DNA from: Akanthomyces muscarius | Lineage: Eukaryota > Ascomycota > Sordariomycetes > Hypocreales > Cordycipitaceae | Reading direction: 5' to 3' | Assembly (NCBI RefSeq): GCF_028009165.1 | Contig: NC_079246.1 | Location: 2,294,001-2,358,000, forward strand | DNA: 64,000 bases | Shown: positions 54,026 through 64,000 of the stretch, in pieces | Numbering within the stretch: the stretch's first letter is position 1 | Layout: each line of letters starts with the position of its first letter | The notes under the pieces: generated by a model | Databases searched by the model: none | Told to the model about the DNA's origin: nothing | Seen by the model: the letters and a program-made list of their open reading frames with translations, nothing else | Program-made: the position numbers and the translations under genes

Positions 54026-57000
54026 AATCTCCCCAGTCGAGACAGCTCGACCTTGTTTGCTAGCCTATAGAGCTTGTGTAATACAATACTAACCACATAA
54101 CAGTCACCATGAGAAACCAGAAGGACCGCCCATATTGACATTTTGTTATGAATGATGTAGCATGACATTACCACTATCGGTCTGCTCTAGCGGCTACTTG
54201 ATGCCGTGGCTAATCTTCTATGGAGCGCCTCGGATTGGCGCCAGCACATTACGATGACAGTGAAACAGCCGCCACGTACAAAGCAAGTCGCGCAACGATT
54301 TTGACAGGATTGAATCTCTATTTTTTTTTTAGTTCGATTATAGTTACGCTGCATTGCTCAGGGAATTTGCCGGCCAAGCTCTAGCTCGTGGGAACGCTAT
54401 ATAGCGTAGACAGTACCAGCCATGTGCCTGTTTGATTCTGGGCTGTATAAGTGGGCTGGAGAGTCACGGCAGCTGGTCATGCACGCATCGGATAGCGATG
54501 CTTGATATGGAAGGAATGAACTGAGAAAGCTTCTAAACTTTGTTTACGTCCTGGAAACGAAAAGCGATTGACATGATTCTTCTGCATGCCATCTCTGTTT
54601 GCTGGAACCTGGCTGAGAACGACGCTTCTGAGGAGGCTATCTGAATGTAACTGTACTCGAATTCTAGCCGGGTTTCTTTGCTACTTTCAACAGCTAAGGT
54701 TAGGTCCTTGAAGCCTCAGACTCACCAATGTAGTTTCTTCCCCAGAGCTTCTCCCTAAGGCCGAACCTTGTGCGACATCGCGATGGGCAGGATGTGATTA
54801 ACATGAGCTGTTTGTAAGACACAGGCGTACCCTGGGATTCTGTCCATCTGAGACATGCGGTACCAGCAGTGCGAGCAGAGAAGCAAATACATGAAGGCCA
54901 GCGAGCCATTTGCCGGGATTTCATGTTCATTACTCGGTGTGCAGAAGGGTATGGTGTGCCGCCTCGGACATGGCCAAGTATTTCTTGGTGACTAATATTG
55001 CTGGCGTGCAGGGCTTGTTAAGGTTTACATGCCAAAGTGGATACAGCACTAACAGACCTGCGGATCAGCTCCCCCGCCGCGCCGCCCCGACACGTCGACT
55101 ACAAAAAGTAGTATCATGCTGGCCTGCGACATGGGTATAGAATATTGGCTTCAAGGAAACGATCAGAAACGGCATGTACAGTCAATCTGGCTTTTTGAAC
55201 CTGATAACTTCGTCTGGAGAGTCTTTGAAGACGGCATAGCTCTACCAGCTGGGCCAAACGGGCATTGTTGGCAGGAGCAAAGGTACAAGAAGGTACCTCC
55301 GCCACCAGGTGTCGACCGCCCACCCACTGGACTGGCTTGAGAGTGTCATCGGCGCCTTGGTGGCGTTGAGGGAAAAAAGTTAGAAAAAGAGACTAAATTT
55401 TCAGTGAATTTTATAAAGCTACAGCTTGTCTCTCGGGTTTTTACCATTCTTCTCTTCTTCATATTGGGGAGAAAACGGCAAAAATGGGAGCCATCACTGG
55501 AACATCCCGATCTGCCGCCCTTCTCTCCAGTATCCACTGTGCAGATCCCTTCAGATGTGGTGACACCATCTGTCACCAGCAATGTTGTTAGCATCGTTTT
55601 CAGCATGATAGCAGTGTGAAGGCTCATCATTAGGCACCGATTTCTCCGGCTGTTTTGATATATACATGGCCCCCCTAAGTCGTGGAGGAGTGATGTGGCC
55701 GACAGACGGTCGTGCCTTCCCTTACAACGAATTTCGGGGTGGCAGCACTGATGTGGGGCGCGCAAACAGGCAATATCATCCGAGGGACAACCTTGGGCCG
55801 AGGGTTGCTCGCATGGCGGTCAAAGTTTGGCAGTCATGTTGAGGATTTCTCATACCCCAAGCTGACGGTGCTAGTGTCGGATAGGAACAGTGATGATGTG
55901 TCAGATTATGACTGTCTTGAATACGCAAGGGTTGACCAGCGTCACCCATTTGCCATGGCAAGAGGACAAAACGATTCTGAGTTCCTTGGTGCAGTCAGGC
56001 AGCTTGATAATAAGGCAGTATGGGTACAATCTTTTAGTACATCGTTTCACCGGGTAGGCAAGTCAACAAATTGTGTCCCGAAACCGTCTACATGCACGTT
56101 TATGGCAAGGGGCTCTCTGTTACTGACAGATAAAACATCCGGCTTGCCGATATGCTGGTTCATTCTTGTGGGTATTGGACATTACCTGCCGGTGGCTGCC
56201 CTCGGATATGGGGACACTGTGTTGAGTGAACGAGAGGTGCTTAGCCTCGGGGCTACTGGCAGGGTCAACGTTTGCCTTCGCTCGTCCTCCTTGCTGGCTG
56301 TTCGGTGAAATCGGCCATGGGAAGAGGACGAGAAGTTGCTGGTTGATTTGAGTGAGAGCATTCGCACGGTGCTGCAGAGCATGGCAGTATTGTGCCATAC
56401 CAAATCGACGAATTGGAAACACAGCGACGTAGTCAGAATGCAAGAAATATGCTACAAGTGCTCCCATTCCTTCTTTTCTTCCCCTTTTTACTTTTTCGTC
56501 TGTAATCATTTTCTACAATGTATTCCTAAGTCACCCGTCCAACGAGGCTCCCTGGTCGGTACCAGCCGGCTTCAACAAAATGCAACGTGTAGTATGTGGA
56601 TGCATACTCACAAGGTAAATGCCCAAGCTTACGGATGAAGCCCTTAATTCAGTCCTTGGAGCTGCAGAAGCCCAGGTAGATTACCTCGAGTACTGGCTCA
56701 AGATGGAATTTGGCGAGGGATCTCGGGGCGGCTCAGCTTAGAGCAACACTGCTCAAATTCCTCTCCCAGAACGGAATATTATGCAGTCGCTTTTCGGGTT
56801 TTATCTAATTTGTAACGTGACAACTTCCAGGTACTGCTCCCAACCATTCTTCGTTTACAGGGTTTTCATTTCGACGTGTTATCGGCTCGTGGGACGAGCA
56901 AGGCGCCTGAAATGCGACGGCTGGAGGGGGGGGGCAATCTCAGATGCAGAAGATATAATGGAGCATTTTGAAATTGGTTTCCGTATGCTCGTATTGTTTG

Positions 57001-57997
57001 CGACCCCGTTGCGTGCTGTTCATTCTTGCATGTGTTGAAGGCAGCTCGGCCCGTACATGGAAATAGTCAAGGGAAAGCCGAGACAGAGCAACCTTGAGGA
57101 TGTACAACCTCGCCCGAGGCAGTTTGGAAGCACTCGTAATCGGCTCTCTGCCCCCTTACCTCTCTGGAAAAAGCTTTCCCTCTAGAATTGTAGCGAGAAG
57201 CAGCGCTAAGTTCTTGTCGGGGTTATCGGTGTATGTGGTCTTTTGGCGTCTGTGCGCAGCAGGTTTTTTTTCGGAGATTTCAGGCAGAGATGACGAGTGA
57301 ATTAGACTCGTAGTGTAGTGTAGTAGAGAGGAAAAGAAAATTACGCCAATCTCCCAGCTTCCCACCGCCCAGCATCGCAACAAAGAAGCAAAAGCCCAGG
57401 GACCGTCAGCTCCTTTGCTGTGATTGGTCGAGAGCAGCGTTGCGAGGCTGCCTGAACCCCCGCTTTATTCCCATTCGGGATAAGCCGGCTAAACCGCTTC
57501 CGGGTTAACGAAGTGGGGGCCCCTCGTCCCCCCTTGACGTGATTGACGTGGGAAAATGACCGCCATCCAACCTCTTGCCCATCCTTTTCTTGTCATCTAC
57601 AAAGTCACAATACGGTGTTGCGGGTTGGCGGCTTTTTCTTTTGGACCCTCATCTCTGCAGTCCCGCCCGATTGTCGAGCTGACAGCGACCCACCAGCCCT
57701 CCCGTCATACACTGTGAGAGGGCTTTGCTTTCGGGTCTCAGGTGCCACACTTTATATCAGTCCCCTTTCTCGGTATCCAATCACGTCTTTCAAAGTCGAA
57801 ATCCTCCTTTCGCAAGACTATTCAGAAGAAGACCATCCCAGCTGAAAGAGAAGGAGAAGAAAACTTCGTCACACGCCCCCCGAGCTTTCTTTTTCCTAAT
57901 CGCGTATCAAGAATCGCGGCCCGTCCCCTTTACCGCGGGCGATCGCCAAACCACTGCCGTCGTTGTATCCCGGGCCTCTAAGCCACATCTAGTCGCA
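54026..57997. other. Long gene-poor region (about 4 kb)
   Basis: No complete gene is supported. A coding-like stretch at 56624-56741 (plus) is listed separately. The frame 55712-56308 (+, 198 codons) lacks any motif or codon bias. The final 500 bp are the pyrimidine-rich leader of the TMEM234 gene, with GC-rich palindromic-looking elements near 57480 (CCGGCTAAACCGCTTCCGGG). Confidence 0.45.
56624..56741 (+). pseudogene. Short coding-like stretch, possible C-terminal exon relic
   Basis: After a possible AG at 56623-ish the frame reads LTDEALNSVLGAAEAQVDYL followed by EYWLKMEFGEGSRGG and a TAG at 56739. The amphipathic helix and GEG motif look like real protein, perhaps the C-terminus of a lost larger enzyme. 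I found no upstream partner exons, and the family is not identified. Confidence 0.25.
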
Positions 57998-58749
57998 ATG
58001 GACGCTCTGCAAGACAAGCCCCCCGTGTTCAACTACATCCTCAGCTTCCTGCTGGTGGGCATTGCGTGGGGCGGCACTACGCCTTTCATCCGCCGCGCGG
58101 CCAAGTCGCACAAGCCGCCTCAGCACCCGATCCTCGACGATCCGTCAGTCAAGGCGAGCTGGCTGCGTTCAAAGCTCTACGGAGCGTTCTTCTCTGTCGT
58201 TGATTTGCTGCAGAACCCCCGGTACGCGGTACCCCTGCTGGTGAACCTAACGGGCAGTGTGTGGTTCTTCTTGCTTATTGGACAAGCCGGTGCGTCTTCT
58301 CTCACTCCTTACTGCTTCTTCTCTCCCCGGGACATGGCTTGCTGGCGATGTCGCGGGAATAAGTCACTGGTCTTGTCTCAACTGGAAAGACGGACACACA
58401 CGGCACAAGCCGACAGAGTGTCTGACTATATGCTAACACAAGTCAAATACCTGCAGAGCTGAGTCTTACAGTGCCCATCGTCAACACAATGGCATTTCTC
58501 TTTACCGTTCTCGGTGAATGGTTGGTCGAAGGCAAAGTCATCAGTCGAGGTAAGGCTACGAATCTAGACCCTGCAGAATCCGCATGGTCTTATGCGGCCA
58601 CTCTCCCTCTCTAGCCTCCAGTGCCGGAGGCAGGCGTTCGATCCCCCCTTTCACACCTTGGGCTCGTGCTAATTAGCAATTTAGACACTGGCGTCGGCAT
58701 GCTCTTTTCTTTGGTTGGTATTGGACTGTGTGTATACAGTAAGACGTAG
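57998..58749 (+). CDS. TMEM234-family (UPF0546) membrane protein
   Basis: Three exons (57998-58289, 58457-58549, 58685-58749; introns 167 and 135 bp) encode 149 aa. The protein has four helices: FNYILSFLLVGIAWGGTTPF, a region starting PRYAVPLLVNLTGSVWFF, SLTVPIVNTMAFLFTVLGEW and VGMLFSLVGIGLCVY. The G-x-x-W-G-x-T-x-P-F motif at the N-terminus and NLTGS/N-T motifs are typical of TMEM234/drug-metabolite-transporter-like small proteins (half-size EamA relatives). Probably an ER or other endomembrane protein, function unknown. The second and third exons are short and would be lost without splicing. The frame closes on TAG after VYSKT. Confidence 0.9.
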
Positions 58750-59390
58750 TTGACTTGGTATCTTTTCCCGGGGTATCTGCAACACTTCGTCTACCAAGAT
58801 AGAGACTCCTCGCTATCGATGTATGGTACAGATGAGAAAGTAATTGTATAATGCAACATAGTATGAATAAGCAACCCGTAACTCCTGGCTATGCGGTTTG
58901 ACAGTCAATATCTTTTTCCACAATACGCCGTATGATAATCCATACATATGCACACCATTGGTACAGAAACAACAAACTTTTTTTCCCCCAAAGCATAACC
59001 AGTCCCCCCCGACCATATTGATAGTCATGCTCAGTATATGCTTCGGAGAACCATTCCAGTATCCAATGTTCGCGGCCGGCCACGACGAGCCGGTTCCAGT
59101 TTTTGAGCGTGTCTCCTCCTGGCGAACCAGCGTCATGGAGGAGAAAGCATATTAGTAACATATCGCCCCAGTGCAGATTTGCCTTGGGAGAGTAACTCGG
59201 AAAGTAAAATTAATAAACCTGGGTGAGGCTGAGGCTTCACTTTGCTTTTGTCCAATACTAGACCCAATTGTGTCTAGTGCGGCATTGGTCGGCGGCGTTG
59301 TAATTTGGCTGCAGGGCGACCTTGATATACATGTGTAGATGGTATCAAGTGCGCTTTTGGAGCCTAGTCTCGCGCTAGGGACCTTGCAAA
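58750..59390. other. Intergenic region between convergent genes
   Basis: 3' UTRs of the TMEM234-family gene and the minus-strand gene at 59391-60263. No gene is seen. Confidence 0.5.
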
Positions 59391-60263
59391 TTACGAGCGG
59401 GTACTCAGCCAATTGAGAATGTCAAAGAGGCCAGGATCCTCGACCGTCCAGCGGCCAAGACTCTGGTCACCGCCAAGCAGGTCCAGATAGACAGACTCGT
59501 CTGTAATTTGTTGCACCTCCTGCAAGTGGTCAGCAGTCTGGAGCATTCGGCACATGTCACCACACGGCTCTACATATCCAAAGCATGACACAGGAGCGGT
59601 CCACGTACCTGCTGCAGTTGGGCATCCAAAGCATACAATTGGAATTCGTTGGATGGGCTAGGACCTCCGGTAGTGTCGAGAATCTGCTTGCGAGCGCTTA
59701 TACATCGCTGAGCTGCCATCTGGCGCAGGTAAATTTTCTGGGCCTCGTGTCGACGAGCGTACGCATCGAGCAGCACACTGTCCGAGGCAGGAGATGGGTC
59801 AGTTCAAGTGTCCAAGCGGAACATTGATTAAGAGCTGGAAAAGGGATGACATACTGTTGAAGTTCAAGCTTCTTCTGTTCGTGTTCGTTTTGACCGACTG
59901 GATAGGATATGTCGGCGGAGCACTCGAGGATAAACTGACCCTCTGCGACGCATTGACGCAACAATGTCCATGCCGGCGTGAAGTGGTCAGCCTCGCAAGG
60001 GGCACTGACATTTCCCGAGGCGATGCAGTGTTGGAGATCTCGAAAGTCAGACAGCACTTCAGCCACGCGGGCGATGCGGTATTCGTTTACTGCGAAGACG
60101 GAGCACACGTCAATATGAGCACAAACTGAAAATATTTCATTCAATTATAACACGGCTTACAGTCTCCCATGTTGAAACAGACGTCATCCAGATTAGAATA
60201 GTTTGAGTTGGACCAATTGACGCCAGTCAAGGCAGCAGGGTCAAAGGCTTGGTGGGTATTCAT
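59391..60263 (-). CDS. Four-exon fungal protein of unknown function, 211 aa
   Basis: Exons 60263-60161, 60089-59855, 59777-59609 and 59519-59391 (introns 71, 77 and 89 bp) close in frame from ATG to TAA. The protein is soluble, without signal peptide. Its middle is helical and likely coiled-coil (NEYRIARVAEVLSDFRDLQH; ARRHEAQKIYLRQMAAQRC; YALDAQLQQEVQQITDES) and its end aromatic/acidic (GRWTVEDPGLFDILNWLSTR). Acceptor choice for exon 2 (TTCGCAG at 60090) is forced, because the earlier AG runs into a stop. The family is not recognised. Codon use and the regular intron sizes argue for a real gene rather than chance. Confidence 0.6.
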
Positions 60264-62891
60264 ATGAAGTAATTTCCAATGGATACAGAGAATGGAAGAT
60301 GGGAGCAAGGGCAAAGAAGACCGAGGGCAGAAGCTCTTAATATACTTTGGCAAGCTGGCTGAGCAAAAGAAAACGATAATAATTCGAAAGCGATTATTCG
60401 CGGTTCATCTGCAGCTGCGGAGGCTGGCGGTGGTAGGCCGTGTCGTGGAACAGCTGTAAGCTGCGCAGCCTGAAGCGAAAGGGCTACCCAAGCTTTGAGA
60501 CCTGAGACAATATAAGGCCCGAAAACCACAACAGAGGGGTTTCAATCTGAATTTGATGTTGCAAAGATTTGGAGCAATGATAGGGCAGAGATGAGCCAGA
60601 GGAAAAGCTACACGCGGCGCATCGACCTTGATAAAGAGTAACGCACACATCCACCACGCACACTCACACACATACCCGCAGAGACCTTGCTCCGCTTTGC
60701 CAGGTCGCGGAGCAAGGGCTTTGAGGGGGAGAGGGGGGTGTTGACGCATAGGCAAGAAATAAGGCTTTTCGCTAAGATTTGGGAGGGGTGTGTGTATGTA
60801 TGTGTGTGCGTGCGTGTGAGTAGTGCGTCGCGCCGTGATGGCCGGCGGGAAGGGGAGGAGGCGTCGGCGGGCCAGGCTGACCGGGGACAAGGCTTTGGCA
60901 TATAGGTTGTGCCTTTTTGATTGGCGAGACAGAAATGACGTTTACTGGTGACTAGAGCAGGTCTTGGGGAGAAGAAGGAAAAGAGCACAAAGGCAGATCC
61001 ATAAAAGCTTGTCAATTTTGGGGGCGCGCACCGGGAGTCCCAGTTCCACATGGCAGGGTGGACAGATGAGGATGGAACGGTGTAAATGTATAGTTACATG
61101 CAGTACCGGTTACAGTGCGGCCACACGCCCCTAGCTTTTTCGCGCGGTGTTCGCAGCCTCTTCATTGGCGTGCTCTTCCCCTCCCCCCTCTGCCCTTGTC
61201 TTGGGTTTTCTTTTGAAGAAAACGGCTTGAGCAGCAGCAGCAGCTACAGATCCACTGATCAAGACACCATGTCCCGTAGACGAGAGAGAGGGTGTGTGGC
61301 CTCGCAGCGTCCGCTCTCCACTGCCATGCGCGGGCGGTCGTTCGGGTGCTCCGTTAGTTACCGCACAGCCTCACAGCCTCCCCTCGATTCCCACGTACCT
61401 TGCAGAGATTCCCGAGAGGTCGTTGCCGTTTTCTGTCGTCATTTCTTGGTGCAGTGTGTGTGCGTGTATAATATTTATTCCCGAGACTTTCTTTTTACTA
61501 ATCCGCCCGCTTGATCTTCGAGCCTATGGTGACAACACGTCGGCCGGGCCGGTCGCAACTGATAGAAGTATAGCAGACTATTTGGTTTTTCTCCCCAGTG
61601 GCGCCTCAAATCATGTGCAGACCATATTAAAATTCGTATTACATGGGAAAGGTACAGGTCTGACAGGGCCACTACTCCCTAAAAAGCCCACGAGCTAGCA
61701 AAGTACATCGTCATGACGGGCGGCGTCTCCAACGATGATGAGTAACGGAAAAATAGCATTACGAAATATTGGTGAGCTTGTCCTCCTCTTTTTTTTTTCA
61801 GCCTTGTGACGTGCGCCCATCGTAATGACCCTGCGAGCCAGTCGCAGTGCTCGAATGGGCTGGCACCTGGGAACCAGGGAGTCGGGATCCAGCTGGGAGA
61901 ATCCTGGACCAGCTGGACAGGGGCCCCGTACCAGAGGTCTCACCAGGGCTAGAAATACCAATCGGAGGGTACAGAAGCGCCTGAAGCTAAAAAAAGGATT
62001 TTCCGATCCTGCAGTGTTCCCGGCCCGCCAGAGCGGGCACTGAGTTAGGCCAGTCAAGACAAAACTTCCACGAATGAGCCCGGCAAATACATGATGAAAT
62101 GGGCTCTTATTATTCGCTGTCTCTAGTGAATTGGGGTAGATTTTTTCCCTGCCGCTTAAGACGATCATTTGGACCACGAGACATGCAATAAGTGGTTTTG
62201 CGAGGGAATTATTGGGCATTCGGGCAAGTCGAGCCCGAGCCCACGTCGGTCCGTACGAGTAGCTTACCCCGAATCTTTTGCTGTCCACTGGCTGTGGCTT
62301 GCATCTGATGGGGGTTTTTGATAATCGGCCTGCCCGACTTGCGCTCCCAAAGCCCGATTGTAGATTCAATAACGCCGCGCAGTTGACATTTTTGCGGATA
62401 GGGGATTATTGCATCTTCTATTCTCAGTTGCCTCAAAAAGTTCGACACCTTGTGTTGAATCTTCGGCTTTTGCTTTTACCTACAATCCGACTTGGCGTGC
62501 AGCTTCAGCAAAAGTGCTCGATGAAAGAAAGAAACGTATGATGTAACCGTCCCAGCGGATCGGGCGAACTGTTCTGCAGCCACGTAAAATCCGTGGTGGT
62601 GGAGGCGGCCGGGTCCGCCAGCCACTATTACCACACAGCCCGCCTCTTATACAATGCTACGCTGTATCGATCTCCTGAAATGCTGACAAGGGCATTCCTC
62701 AGCTTCAGCAAACCACGTCTTCACAAGAACACGCAATGCTGCGTTGAGAGCATAGGCCTCTAGCCCCCGCGCGCAAAGCATCCTGATAGGTTCGAGATTA
62801 CTAAGTACTAACTAACTAGTCTATTAATCAACGGTTCCCACAGGACAACTTGCGCTTGCTCCAGTGGCCAAGTCCCGGGACAAGGGGTTTC

Positions 62892-62909
62892 GGCCCCCGA
62901 AAGGGGGCC
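62892..62909 (+). repeat. Perfect hairpin with GAAA loop
   Basis: GGCCCCC-GAAA-GGGGGCC, a perfect 7-bp GC stem closed by a GNRA-type tetraloop. No adjacent gene explains it, so it may be a structured RNA remnant or chance in GC-rich DNA. Confidence 0.6.
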
Positions 62910-63087
62910 AGATGTCAACCCCACGCAAGAACCCGGCAGTTGTTTCCTTTTGATTCTTCTCTCCTTTCTTCTTTGGGATAGAAGCCCGAGCGTCAGGCTG
63001 TGTCTGCTAAAACTAAAGATTAGTTTCGTTGGGAACCCGGGTTCCTGGTTCTCTCGTTGCTCAATTTCGCCAGGCGCTAACAAGGCT

Positions 63088-63102
63088 GGGGGGGGGGGGG
63101 GG
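63088..63102 (+). repeat. Homopolymer G15 tract
   Basis: Fifteen consecutive G. The run length is liable to sequencing error. Confidence 0.8.
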
Positions 63103-64000
63103 CAGACGTGGATCACCTTGACCATCTTGCACTGGGAAAGCGTTCTCTGGACCTGACCCGCCATTTACCCCTTGAGCATTTTTCAAATTGTCTAATCAAA
63201 ATGTTAGGTCATTCGGCGCCATAAAGGCCAAAAGTCGAGCACTCTGTAAATACTTTGCTAGGTTCGGAGCCGGCTCTGGCCGCGGGAGTCGGCCTGGGCG
63301 ACGTAGTCCTGCGTAGTTATACAGATGTGGGCCGGGCAGGAACAAGAGGACTCGCAGTTCAGAATCGGGGAGCTATCGAGCCTCTTTACGCCGTAGCCGT
63401 AAAGAAGTTGCAATAACAGAGGTACTATGAAATGCCTTTGAGAAACACACAGTTCCCCGCAAGCACTATCGACAGACATCAGCCTCGCGACTCGCTGTCG
63501 TGTGCGGTCAATGCCGTATGCGGCCGATAATTTGCCTGCAGTTTGGGCAATACGGCGGGTGGCGGCGTAGCTACAGGCCTCGGTCGTGCTGGAAACAGAG
63601 GGCATTTCTTTTTCACATCTTGTGACCGATTAATTGCTCGGGCCTTGGCACTAGACTCATTCTCGCGCATGGCTTCTGCCATTATCATTTCGAAAACGTC
63701 CGCTGCTCAATGACGCTTCATTGGGCATCCATGCGAGTACTCTCCGGCATGCGCGCGTACTTGCATACAGCGACAGCAACTAGGGAGTCTCGGCATGCAC
63801 CATGCACGGCGCCCCATACGCCGACGCCGACTCAGCCTCATTCTTCGTTGACGAGCCCAGAGGGGCATGACCAAATAGCTACGCAGTAGTCTCTTCAAGA
63901 AACAGTCAATCCATCAATACAATCCTCTAGACAGCCACTCGTCCCAAAAATAGGATAAACCGGGTCCTGCAAGGAGGCGCTCTATACGTGAGAGCTGGTG

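Larger units (their letters stand above)
60264..64000. other. Gene-poor window end (3.7 kb)
   Basis: No gene is supported. Sequence from about 60.6 to 61.5 kb is simple-sequence-rich (TG/GTGTGC, CT stretches). Around 61.8-62.1 kb there are short repeats of CCAGCTGG. From 63.2 kb on, short minus-strand frames overlap without recognisable domains; part of a gene beginning beyond the window cannot be excluded. Confidence 0.45.

Noticed and set aside
55712..56308. 198-codon plus-strand frame
   Set aside because: No motif, no bias and a weak start; judged non-coding.

Overview
This is a stretch of nuclear chromosome from a filamentous ascomycete, most likely a Sordariomycete and probably Hypocreales. 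The reasons are short GT-AG introns of about 50-170 bp, GC-rich codon use in the conserved genes, AT-rich relics carrying C-to-T stop codons typical of repeat-induced point mutation (RIP), and fungal-only families such as RTA1, PalI/claudin-like and Sordariomycete-specific small proteins. There is no bacterial, viral or plasmid signature, and I found no rRNA gene, no CRISPR array and no convincing tRNA gene. Coordinates of spliced genes were assembled by eye from splice sites and frame closure.

Regions. 1-5 kb is mostly non-coding, with one five-exon small secreted cysteine-rich protein (2738-3317). 5-6.4 kb holds an IFRD-family gene. 6.8-20.6 kb is an accessory region with low gene density. 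It contains a broken aminoglycoside-phosphotransferase-like relic, an RTA1 lipid-translocating membrane protein, a RIP-mutated NmrA-like pseudogene, a hemerythrin protein, a secreted 272-aa orphan, a four-helix membrane orphan, and a divergently transcribed pair: a secreted NucA/NucB-type nuclease and a 394-aa protein. The two proteins of that pair share an unusual C-terminal module of about 60 aa. 21-30 kb carries an acidic orphan protein, a full-length ABCG transporter and a sugar/polyol MFS transporter. 30-35 kb is gene-poor. 35-64 kb is mainly core genome: two low-complexity proteins, an ankyrin protein, a small Sordariomycete protein, MYG1 exonuclease, an endosulfine (Igo1) regulator, glutamate-cysteine ligase (GSH1), a claudin-like membrane protein, a PhyH dioxygenase, a WKF-domain nuclear protein, proteasome subunit alpha-1 (SCL1), a TMEM234-family protein and a four-exon orphan. 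Long non-coding stretches lie at 54-58 kb and 60.3-64 kb.

The core genes do not form a pathway. The part that looks like a system is 14.8-20.6 kb. There a signal-peptide nuclease and a leaderless partner with the same C-terminal module are divergent around a 0.9-kb shared promoter, next to an orphan secreted protein and an orphan membrane protein. A toxin/partner or effector arrangement is a reasonable hypothesis but is inference only.
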